From Rhizobium album (GTDB lineage Bacteria; Pseudomonadota; Alphaproteobacteria; Rhizobiales; Rhizobiaceae): a DNA stretch of 64,000 nt. The position numbers and the translations under genes are program-made. The notes beneath the pieces were generated by a model that worked only from the letters and a program-made list of their open reading frames with translations, did not search any database and was not told the DNA's origin. Location of the stretch: positions 248,001-312,000 of the forward strand of contig NZ_QFBC01000005.1 of NCBI RefSeq assembly GCF_003122325.1. Reading direction: 5' to 3'. Numbering within the stretch: position 1 is the first letter of the stretch; each line of letters begins with the position of its first letter. This document shows, in pieces, positions 52,485 through 59,784 of this stretch.

Positions 52485-53393
52485 ATGTCTAAAACGGTTC
52501 TGGGTTTCGTCGGTCTCGGCAATATGGGGGCGCCGATGGCGTCGCGCCTCATCGATGCGGGGTATGAGCTGGTCATTTACGACCGCAGCGAAGCCGCCCT
52601 GCAGGCCCTCGTTGCCAAAGGCGCCCGCGCTGCCGCTTCGCCGGCTGCCGTCGCTTCCGAAGCCGAGACCGTGCTGATCTCGCTGCCGACGCCTGACGTC
52701 GTCAAGCTCGTCTGCACCGGCGCCGACGGCCTGTCATCGGGCACGAAAATCCGCCGCATCGTCGATCTCTCGACCACCGGCCCGCAGGCCGAGGCCGATG
52801 TCGCGACCAGGCTGCAAGGCACCGATATCAAGCTGATCGATTGCCCGGTCAGCGGCGGCGTGGCCGGCGCCAGTAAGGGCTCGCTGGCGCTGATGGCCTC
52901 AGGCGACCGCGACGCCTTCGATCTGCTCGTGCCGGTGCTCGAAAACCTCGGCAAGGTGTTTTATGTCGGCGCCGAGCCCGGCATGGCGCAGACGATGAAG
53001 CTGATCAACAATATCTGCTCCGCAGCCGCGCTTGCCATCACCTCCGAAGCCATGGTGCTCGGCGCCAAGGCCGGGCTGGAGGCGGAGACGATGATCGACG
53101 TGCTCAACGCCGGCAGCGGCCGCAACAGCGCCTCGGTGGACAAGATCCCACGTTTCGTGCTGCCGCGCACCTTCGATTTCGGCTTTGCCGTCGGCCTGTC
53201 CGCCAAGGATATCCGGCTGTGCGTCGAGGAAGGCGAGCGTCTCGGCGTGCCGATGATGGTGGCGAGCGCCGTTCGCCAGCTGTTTTCGATCACCAGGAGC
53301 GAATTCGGCCATGATGCCGACATGACCGCCGTCATCCGCACCGTCGAGCAGTGGGCCGGCGCCGAGGTCAAGGGCAAGGACGCCAAGGCGTGA
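52485..53393 (+). CDS. 3-hydroxyisobutyrate dehydrogenase-family oxidoreductase
   Basis: 302-residue beta-hydroxyacid dehydrogenase. The Rossmann motif GFVGLGNMGAPMASRLIDAG begins the protein; DCPVSGGVAGASKGSL is the substrate loop and Lys in GMAQTMKLINN is catalytic. GGAGG precedes the ATG. The family includes 2-(hydroxymethyl)glutarate dehydrogenase of nicotinate fermentation, and pyridoxine ring opening would leave hydroxymethyl acids, so oxidation of a CH2OH group fits the context. That role is inferred. Confidence 0.85.
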   Translation: MSKTVLGFVGLGNMGAPMASRLIDAGYELVIYDRSEAALQALVAKGARAAASPAAVASEAETVLISLPTPDVVKLVCTGADGLSSGTKIRRIVDLSTTGPQAEADVATRLQGTDIKLIDCPVSGGVAGASKGSLALMASGDRDAFDLLVPVLENLGKVFYVGAEPGMAQTMKLINNICSAAALAITSEAMVLGAKAGLEAETMIDVLNAGSGRNSASVDKIPRFVLPRTFDFGFAVGLSAKDIRLCVEEGERLGVPMMVASAVRQLFSITRSEFGHDADMTAVIRTVEQWAGAEVKGKDAKA

Positions 53394-53395
53394 GC

Positions 53396-54742
53396 ATGGC
53401 GATGCAGACGGGAGCGAGCCGGCGGCTTGCGGCCTTCGCCGCGGGCCTGGCATGGGAGCAGGTGCCCGCCGAGGTGCGGCACGCGGCGAAACGCTGCCTG
53501 GTCAATTTCTTCGCAACCGCAATCGCCGGCAGCGGCGAGCCGGCGCTCGACAAGGCCTGCGGCGTTCTCGGCGCCTTCAGCGGCCCGTCGTCTTCCACCG
53601 TGATCGGCCGTGACGAACGGCCGGACATGCTGTGGGCGTCGTTCCTGAATGCCGCCAGCGCCAATGTCTTCGATTTCGACGACACGCATATTCCGACGAT
53701 CATCCACCCGACGGCGCCGGTCGCTCCCGTCGTTTTCGCGCTGGCGGAAAACCGTCCGCTGCGCGGCGAGGAGCTTTTGCTGGCCTTCATTCTCGGCGTG
53801 GAAATCGAATGCCGCATCGGCAATGCCGTTTCGCCGAGCCATTACAGCCGCGGCTGGCACATCACCTCAACCTGCGGCACGTTCGGCGCCGCCTTTGCTG
53901 CCGGCAAGATTTTGGGTTTCGGCGAAGGGCAGTTCCTCGACGCCCTCGGCAATGCTTCGGCGCAGGCCTCCGGTCTGGTCGAGACGCTGGGCACGATGTC
54001 GAAAAGCATCAGCGTCGGCAATGCCGCCCGCAACGGGCTGCTATCGGCGCTGCTTGCTGCCGACGGCTTCTCCGGCCCTGCCTTGCCCTTGGAAGGTCCG
54101 CGCGGCTTTCTGGAGGTTACGGCGGAAAAGCCTGACCTTGCTATTCTCCTCGATGGCCTCGGAACACGCTGGGAAATCCTCTCCAACACGTTCAAGCCTT
54201 ATCCCTGCGGCGTCGTGCTCAATCCGGTGATCGATGCGTGCCTGACCTTGCGCGGCAAGCCGGGTTTCGACGCCGCGGCCATCGAAAAAATCACCCTGAC
54301 GGGTCATCCGCTGCTGCGCCAGCGCACCGACCGGCCCGGTGTTGCGACCGGCCGCCTGTCGCAGGTCAGCGCCCAACATGCGGTGGCGATATCCTTGCTC
54401 ACCGGCAAGGCCGGCCTGCCGGAATTCAGCGACGAGAGCGTTGCCGACCCGGCGGTGCGGGCGCTTGGCGAAAAGCTCTCTTTCGTCGACGATCCCGCCT
54501 TCGATGTCGAAGGGGCACGCGTCGAGATCACCCTGGCCTGCGGAAATCTGGCGGTGACGGTGGAAAAGGCGCGCGGCAGCCTCGGCAATCCCTTGAGCGA
54601 TGCCGAACTGGAGGACAAACTGAAGGTACTCAGCCGGTATCGCGGTCGAAGCTTCGATATCGACCGCTTGCTGTCGGCCATCTGGGCGCTCGACCGAACG
54701 GACGATGCGGGTGCCGTTATGAAACACGCGGCCGGCCACTAA
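53396..54742 (+). CDS. MmgE/PrpD-family protein
   Basis: 448-residue member of the 2-methylcitrate dehydratase/aconitate decarboxylase superfamily. Marks are FDFDDTHIPTIIHPTAPV near residue 98 and GWHITSTCGTFGAAFAAGKI near residue 155. Members dehydrate or decarboxylate branched tricarboxylic acids. In this operon an aconitate-like product of pyridoxate ring opening could be the substrate. It starts 2 bp after the previous stop. The exact reaction is not assignable. Confidence 0.85.
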   Translation: MAMQTGASRRLAAFAAGLAWEQVPAEVRHAAKRCLVNFFATAIAGSGEPALDKACGVLGAFSGPSSSTVIGRDERPDMLWASFLNAASANVFDFDDTHIPTIIHPTAPVAPVVFALAENRPLRGEELLLAFILGVEIECRIGNAVSPSHYSRGWHITSTCGTFGAAFAAGKILGFGEGQFLDALGNASAQASGLVETLGTMSKSISVGNAARNGLLSALLAADGFSGPALPLEGPRGFLEVTAEKPDLAILLDGLGTRWEILSNTFKPYPCGVVLNPVIDACLTLRGKPGFDAAAIEKITLTGHPLLRQRTDRPGVATGRLSQVSAQHAVAISLLTGKAGLPEFSDESVADPAVRALGEKLSFVDDPAFDVEGARVEITLACGNLAVTVEKARGSLGNPLSDAELEDKLKVLSRYRGRSFDIDRLLSAIWALDRTDDAGAVMKHAAGH

Positions 54743-54772
54743 GCCATCGCTGCAGGAACAGGAGTGAAGACC

Positions 54773-55954
54773 ATGAGCAAACCCACCCAGACCGATCCGA
54801 TTTTTACGCTGACCACCGGTCCTGTCGATTCCTATCCGGCGGTCCTGCGGGCGCTGGCGCGGCCGGTGCTATATGATTACGATCCGGCTTTCCTTGAGCA
54901 TTACGAAAATGTTTCCCGCAAGGTGCAGAAGGCGTTCGCCTCGCGCACCATGCCGGTGATCCTGCAGGGCGAGCCGGTGCTCGGCCTCGAAGCCGCTGCC
55001 GCCTCGCTGCTGGCCAGGGAGGATGTCGTCCTCAATCTGGCTTCGGGCGTTTACGGCGCCGGCTTTGCCGGCTGGGCGAAGCGTTATTGCGCCGAGGTGG
55101 TGGAAATCCGCGTTCCCTATAACGAGGTGATCGATCCGCAATCGGTCGCCGACATGCTGAAGGCCCGCCCGGAGATCCGCGTCGTCGCGGTTTGCCATCA
55201 CGATACGCCTTCCGGCACCATCAATCCGGTCGCCGAAATCGGCCGGATCGTCCATGCGCATGGTGCCCTGCTGCTGGTGGATGCCGTGTCGTCCTTCGGC
55301 GGCATGGAGGTCTATCCCGACACGATCCATGCCGACCTGTTTGTGACTGGCCCCAACAAGTGCCTCGGCTGCCCGCCCGGCCTCTCGCTGCTGTCGGTGA
55401 GCGATGCCGCCTGGGCGAAGATGAAGGCCAATCCGGCTGCGCCGCGGGCCTCGATGCTGTCGATCCTCGATTGGGAAGACGCCTGGCGCGCCGACCGCCC
55501 CTTCCCTTTCACCCCGTCGGTCGCCGAAATCAACGGCCTCGATGCGGCGCTCGACCTCTACCTTGACGAAGGCCCGGAAAACGTCTGGCGCCGCCATGCG
55601 CTGACGGCCGAGGCCACCCGCGCCGGCATCCTGGCCGCCGGCCTGAAACTCTGGCCGGCCAGCGAGGCGATTTCATCGCCGACGACGACGGCCGTTCGTG
55701 TTCCCGAGGGCATCGACGAAGCGGTGCTGCGCAAGGAGGCGCGGCGGCGGTACGGCGTGGTGTTCTCCTCCGGCCGTGGCGAAACGCTCGGCAAGCTGAC
55801 GCGCATCGGCCATATGGGGCCGACGGCGCGGCCGATCTATGCCCCGATCGCCATCACGGCGCTGGTCGGCACGCTGTCGGCCATGGGTGTTGCCGGCCTT
55901 GATCTCGGCGCCGGCGTGACGGCTGCCATGGCGGTGATCGACCGCGATCTGTGA
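54773..55954 (+). CDS. ppaT: Pyridoxamine-pyruvate transaminase
   Basis: 393-residue class V aminotransferase, the same length as the M. loti enzyme and, as remembered, very similar along its whole length: VLYDYDPAF, GEPVLGLEAAAASL, LNLASGVYG, VCHHDTPSGTINP, VDAVSSFGGM, GPNKCLG (Lys196), RASMLSI, FSSGRGETLGKLTRIGHMGP. The enzyme transfers the amino group of pyridoxamine to pyruvate, giving pyridoxal and alanine, with no PLP cofactor of its own. This gives the strongest pointer to vitamin B6 as the substrate of the locus. The ATG at 54773 has AGGAG 8 nt upstream. Confidence 0.85.
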   Translation: MSKPTQTDPIFTLTTGPVDSYPAVLRALARPVLYDYDPAFLEHYENVSRKVQKAFASRTMPVILQGEPVLGLEAAAASLLAREDVVLNLASGVYGAGFAGWAKRYCAEVVEIRVPYNEVIDPQSVADMLKARPEIRVVAVCHHDTPSGTINPVAEIGRIVHAHGALLLVDAVSSFGGMEVYPDTIHADLFVTGPNKCLGCPPGLSLLSVSDAAWAKMKANPAAPRASMLSILDWEDAWRADRPFPFTPSVAEINGLDAALDLYLDEGPENVWRRHALTAEATRAGILAAGLKLWPASEAISSPTTTAVRVPEGIDEAVLRKEARRRYGVVFSSGRGETLGKLTRIGHMGPTARPIYAPIAITALVGTLSAMGVAGLDLGAGVTAAMAVIDRDL

Positions 55955-56261
55955 CGTCAGACGCTGCCGTCGGCGCAGGCGGCAGCGGCCCACCTGAAAA
56001 AGGCGGGTTGGCATAGTATTATATTCGCGTATTATGCGAATCTGATGGGGGATGAGGCCAGAAGCGGTTTTCACGGGATATTGCCGCCGGGGCATGACGC
56101 CTTCGACGAGGTTGACGTCTGTCAAGAATGGCGGGGACTGAAGCTCGCAGGTCGGTGGCGATGCTTGGTACAGTTCCCCGGACTATGGTATGAAGTGCGT
56201 GGTTGTCGAAGCTTTGGCCGGATAGCTGCGGTCGCGCACGGGACAGGATACGAAACCGCTG
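55955..56261. promoter_or_regulatory. 307-bp gap before the GntR gene, with a dyad
   Basis: No gene is evident. It contains ATTCGC-GTATTAT-GCGAAT (56023-56041), a perfect 6-bp inverted repeat in an AT-rich stretch, which could be an operator of the following GntR gene. No terminator is obvious after the transaminase gene. Confidence 0.45.
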
Positions 56262-57002
56262 ATGCTGAATAACAACGGTAAGAAGAAGATGCCGGTTTTG
56301 TCCAAGGACGCGCCCCAGTATAATTTCAAGGTCACCAAGACGGCTGCACCCTTGCGCCACAGCGTCACGGAAAGCATTCGCAATTCCATCGCCGCCGGCA
56401 TCTACAAGGCCGGTGACCGGCTGACGGAACGCGATCTCTGCGAAATGACTGGCGTCAGTCGCACGGCCGTGCGCGAGGCGCTGCGCCAGCTTGAATCCGA
56501 AGGAATGATTCACGTCCTGCCGCACCGCGGCCCGATCGTCGCCGGTGTCACGCCGGAGCAGGCCGAAGGCATCTACCAGGTGCGCATGGAACTCGAAGGG
56601 CTGGCCAGCGAATTGTTTGCGCAGCGTGCGACGCCCGCCGACCACAAGGCATTGCGCAAGGCCTTCAAGAAGATGAAGGATTCGTCCACCTCGACGGATT
56701 CCATCGTCCGCCTCAAGGCCAAGAACGACTTCTACGATTGTCTGATCTCCGGCGCTTACAACGAAGCGCTGGGCCAGACGCTCTCCATGCTCAACTCCCG
56801 CATCATGGTGCTGCGGGCCACGTCGCTGCAGGCGCCGGGCCGCACGGTGCAGAGCATGGAGGAACTGAGCGAACTGGTGGAACTGCTGGTCGCCCGTAAA
56901 GATGCCGAGGCGCGCAAGGCGGCGATCAAGCATGTGTCCAATGCCGCCAAGGTGGCGATCGGCATTCTGCGCGCCCAGTTCGAGGAAGCGGCCGCGGAGT
57001 AA
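56262..57002 (+). CDS. GntR-family regulator, FadR/FCD type
   Basis: 246-residue regulator. The winged helix (GDRLTERDLCEMTGVSRTAV, then REALRQLESEGMI) spans about residues 30-90 and the rest is an FCD effector domain with metal-binding His/Asp positions. It sits at the middle of the pyridine/vitamin B6 locus, between the degradative operon and the SDR and importer genes, so it is the likely controller. An alternative ATG at 56289 would remove nine residues. Confidence 0.87.
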   Translation: MLNNNGKKKMPVLSKDAPQYNFKVTKTAAPLRHSVTESIRNSIAAGIYKAGDRLTERDLCEMTGVSRTAVREALRQLESEGMIHVLPHRGPIVAGVTPEQAEGIYQVRMELEGLASELFAQRATPADHKALRKAFKKMKDSSTSTDSIVRLKAKNDFYDCLISGAYNEALGQTLSMLNSRIMVLRATSLQAPGRTVQSMEELSELVELLVARKDAEARKAAIKHVSNAAKVAIGILRAQFEEAAAE

Positions 57003-57022
57003 CGGCGGCAGGTTTGCCGCCG
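57003..57022. terminator. Hairpin between convergent GntR and SDR genes
   Basis: CGGCGGCA (57003-57010) pairs with TGCCGCCG (57015-57022) in a perfect 8-bp stem with a 4-nt loop between two convergent stops. No T run. Confidence 0.5.
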
Positions 57023-57042
57023 CTGCCGCATGGCGGATCGTT

Positions 57043-57810
57043 TCAGATCCCCGGCGTCGCGCCGCCATCGACATTGATCACCGTGCCCTGGATATAGGAG
57101 GCCTTGTCGGAAACGAGGAAGGCGACCGTGTGGGCGATCTCTTCCGGCGTGCCGTAGCGGTCGATGTGTTGGGCCAGGCGCATCTCCTCGCGGGCCTGCT
57201 CGAAGCTGATGCCCTGGTCCCTCGCCCGGACCTTGATGCGAGCTTCCAGCCGATCGGTAACAATATGACCGGGGCACAGCACGTTCATGCGAATGTTATC
57301 CACTGCTGCCCGCTTCGACAGCGCCTTGGTGAAATTGATGATGGCGGAATTCACCGAGCCACCGATGGTGAAATCCGGTTCCGGCGTGTGGGCGCCGATG
57401 CCAGAAATGTTGACGATGCTGCCGCCGGCCTTGGCAAGCGCCGGCCATGCGGCGCGGCAGAAGCGCACGGTGGCATGAAACTTCAGCGCGAAGCCGCTGA
57501 TGAAATCCTCTTCCGTCAGGGTGAAGAAATCGCCGCGCTTGGTGGCGCCGGCATTGTTGACGACGACGTCGATCCGGCCGAACGCATCGAGGGCGGCCTT
57601 GACCACCGCGTCGGGCGCCTCGGGCTGTGAAAGATCGGCGGCGACGGCGAGTGTCGCCGGCGCGCCCGCGGCCTTTGCCAGTTCGACCGTTTCGTCGAGG
57701 CCGGCCTGGTCGCGGGCGGCAACCACGACGGCATAACCGGCCCGGCCGAGTTCGATGGCGATGGCCCGTCCCAATCCCTTGCTGGCGCCGGTCACGATCG
57801 CTGTCTGCAT
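57043..57810 (-). CDS. Atypical SDR lacking the Tyr-Lys catalytic pair
   Basis: 255-residue SDR-fold protein. The cofactor motif VTGASKGLGRAIAIELGRAG, NNAG and the C-terminal GTVINVDGGATPGI are normal. At the catalytic YxxxK position it reads IGGSVNSAIINFTKAL, so Tyr is replaced by Gly and Lys by Asn when aligned with ordinary members; the catalytic-region Ser is in NISGIGAH. It may be a divergent subfamily with other catalysis or a non-enzymatic binder. It converges on the GntR gene and has its own promoter region with a large inverted repeat. Confidence 0.83.
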   Translation of the reverse strand: MQTAIVTGASKGLGRAIAIELGRAGYAVVVAARDQAGLDETVELAKAAGAPATLAVAADLSQPEAPDAVVKAALDAFGRIDVVVNNAGATKRGDFFTLTEEDFISGFALKFHATVRFCRAAWPALAKAGGSIVNISGIGAHTPEPDFTIGGSVNSAIINFTKALSKRAAVDNIRMNVLCPGHIVTDRLEARIKVRARDQGISFEQAREEMRLAQHIDRYGTPEEIAHTVAFLVSDKASYIQGTVINVDGGATPGI

Positions 57811-58155
57811 TGTCTTTTCCTTCGTGTTTCACAAGGTTAAACAGGCAGTTTTCCAAGCTTTTTCAAGGCGATGGAGCAGGCTGCCGATTTCCCCTTTTCG
57901 CGCCTCAATGCGCTTGACAGATTGTATTACGGTATGAGAGTGTTATGCCCATTGAGGCGTGTCAAGCCCAATGGTCCCCGGTTCGGGAAATTGTTCCGAA
58001 CGGCTTTTCTGAACAGGTGCAGGAAAGGCTTTCCCGATGCAAGTCGATTGGCGTATCCACGGTGCGATGACTGCCTTGCGGCAGGCTTCCGGCCGTCCGT
58101 GCGCCGGTCTTGCCGGCGGCGGGGGCGAAGGCGGCAGGGCCGCCCCCTCTTCGTC
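57811..58155. promoter_or_regulatory. 345-bp gap with interleaved inverted repeats
   Basis: CGCCTCAATG (57901-57910) is exactly inverted as CATTGAGGCG (57950-57959), and CTTGACA (57913-57919) is inverted as TGTCAAG (57960-57966), giving a symmetric element with a TTGACA hexamer on each strand. AGATTGTATTAC at 57919-57930 resembles the site at 50713-50724. The part from 57967 to 58155 holds GC-rich short hairpins (for example GGCGGC-AGG-GCCGCC at 58130-58144) and no gene I can support. Confidence 0.5.
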
Positions 58156-58584
58156 TCATATCGCCTTGCAGGTCATCCGGTTTTCGGCCTGGGTGCAGAC
58201 GAGATTTTCCGCCGCCGGCGTGTCTCCGGCCCGACGTGACAGGACGATCTCGGCGCGCGTCTCCCAGGAGCGCCCCTCCAGGCCGCACCACAGCGACTGG
58301 ATCGGCATGCGGTCTTCCTTGTCGTTGAGCAGGAAGATCTCGCCGCTTTTCGGATCCGACCACAGCTCGACGCTCACCTTTGCGCCCTCTGCGGCAATGC
58401 CGAGGTCCAGGGAATACCAGTGGGCGATCGCGCTCTTGCAGGCCATCGGGGCGGGGCCGGCATTGGTGAAGGTCATCGGCACCTTCACGAGCCCGTCACG
58501 GCCGCGCGCCACCACATGGACTTCCTGTGCGGCGGTCGTGCCGGCCAGGGCAATCAGGAACATTGAAATCAGGGAGAATTTCAT
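58156..58584 (-). CDS. Small exported protein of unknown function
   Basis: 142 residues with a clear signal peptide (residues 1-19, MKFSLISMFLIALAGTTAAQ start). The mature part is beta-rich by appearance and has four Cys (in MACKSA, SLWCGLE, NLVCTQ and MTCKAI), enough for two disulfides in the periplasm. I do not recognise the family. It is divergent from the BMP-family binding-protein gene and shares a 99-bp promoter region with a striking inverted repeat. It could be co-regulated with the importer. Confidence 0.72.
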   Translation of the reverse strand: MKFSLISMFLIALAGTTAAQEVHVVARGRDGLVKVPMTFTNAGPAPMACKSAIAHWYSLDLGIAAEGAKVSVELWSDPKSGEIFLLNDKEDRMPIQSLWCGLEGRSWETRAEIVLSRRAGDTPAAENLVCTQAENRMTCKAI

Positions 58585-58613
58585 CGTCGACTCGTTGAGT
58601 TGAATGAATATTG

Positions 58614-58646
58614 TGTTTGTTATTTGCAAAATACGAATAACAAACA
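58614..58646. promoter_or_regulatory. Perfect 11-bp inverted repeat before the BMP importer
   Basis: TGTTTGTTATT (58614-58624), 11 bp, AATAACAAACA (58636-58646). It lies centrally in the divergent region, 30 bp from the small exported protein start and 38 bp from the binding-protein start. It is AT-rich and most likely an operator for a dimeric regulator. Confidence 0.7.
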
Positions 58647-58683
58647 TATGAATTACAGGCAAACAAAAAGGGGAACCTAAGAA

Positions 58684-59718
58684 ATGAAGAGCATTCTGAA
58701 AAGAAGTGCGAGTGTTATTACTTTTGTTGCGCTCATGAATACTTTTGCGCTTGCCGCGGAAGTCAAGTCCATCGCCATCCTGACGCCGGAACAGGGCACG
58801 GATTTCGGCTGGAACCAGCAGGGCATCGATGCGGCCAAGGCTGCCGGCGCCAAGGCTGGCGTCGAAGTCACCGTTGCCGAAAACCTCGGTTACGGCGACG
58901 TTCGCCCGACGCTGCGCGAGCTTGCCGAAGACGGCGCGAGCCTGCTGATCGCCCATGCCAGCGGCTACAACACCGCTGCTCCGGAAATCGGCGCCGAGCT
59001 CAATGTTCCGGTTGCCATCGTCGACCGTCCGGACCAGTTGAAGGCCGGCGCCGTTGCCGACTACACGGCAAGCGGCCATGAAGGCGCCTATCTCGCCGGC
59101 CGCCTCGCCGCCAAGATGTCGCGCACCGGCGTCGTCGGCATCGTCGTTTCCGGCGAGCCTCCGTCGTGGAACGCCATGTCTTCCGCTTTCGCAGAGGGCG
59201 TGAAGGCTGAAAAGTCGACCGTCGAAGTCCGTTACGCCGTGATCGGCCCGGCTGCTTATGCCGACGTCGCAGGCGGCAAGCGCGTTACGGAAACAGTGAT
59301 CGCGGCTGGCGCCGACGTCATCTTCGGTCAGGGCAACGGCTCGTCCTTCGGCATGCTGCAGGCTGTCGAAACCACCAAGGCGACCGATGGCGGCAAGGTC
59401 TATTTCATCGACGTCATCGGCGACAAGACGTCGCTCGACAAGGGCTTCCTGCTGTCGTCCGTCATCTGGGACCTGACCCCGGTCTACGTTGCGATGATCG
59501 AGGACCTGAAGGCCGACAAGTTCGGCAGCCACAACTACGACATCAAGCTCTCCGACGACTCCGTCAAGCTGCTCAAGACCAAGAGCATCCCGGACGATGT
59601 CTGGTCGCAGATTTCGGCGCTGCGCGACGACATCATTGCCGGCAAGATCAAGGTCGAGCCGCATTTCGATGCCGATACCGTGCACAAGCTTGTCACGGCC
59701 GTTCCGACGGCGCAGTAA
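58684..59718 (+). CDS. BMP-family ABC importer periplasmic binding protein
   Basis: 344-residue protein of the Bmp/PnrA-like family of nucleoside and purine-type binding proteins. The signal peptide is residues 1-24 (ending TFALA before AEVKS). Marks are ILTPEQGTDFGWNQQGIDAA and QGNGSSFGMLQAVE. It heads a four-gene importer operon. In the setting of vitamin B6 genes a pyridoxine-type vitamer or another aromatic heterocycle is a plausible ligand, but known members mostly bind nucleosides. Confidence 0.87.
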   Translation: MKSILKRSASVITFVALMNTFALAAEVKSIAILTPEQGTDFGWNQQGIDAAKAAGAKAGVEVTVAENLGYGDVRPTLRELAEDGASLLIAHASGYNTAAPEIGAELNVPVAIVDRPDQLKAGAVADYTASGHEGAYLAGRLAAKMSRTGVVGIVVSGEPPSWNAMSSAFAEGVKAEKSTVEVRYAVIGPAAYADVAGGKRVTETVIAAGADVIFGQGNGSSFGMLQAVETTKATDGGKVYFIDVIGDKTSLDKGFLLSSVIWDLTPVYVAMIEDLKADKFGSHNYDIKLSDDSVKLLKTKSIPDDVWSQISALRDDIIAGKIKVEPHFDADTVHKLVTAVPTAQ

Positions 59719-59740
59719 TAGAGCGCAGACGATCGTTCGC

Positions 59741-59766
59741 CGCGCCGACGGGGTTCCGTCGGCGCG
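59741..59766. other. Hairpin after BMP binding-protein gene
   Basis: CGCGCCGACGG (59741-59751) and CCGTCGGCGCG (59756-59766): perfect 11-bp stem with a 4-nt loop between binding-protein and ATPase genes. It probably stabilises the upstream message. Confidence 0.65.
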
Positions 59767-59784
59767 TGCGATGCCTTTTCGGAC

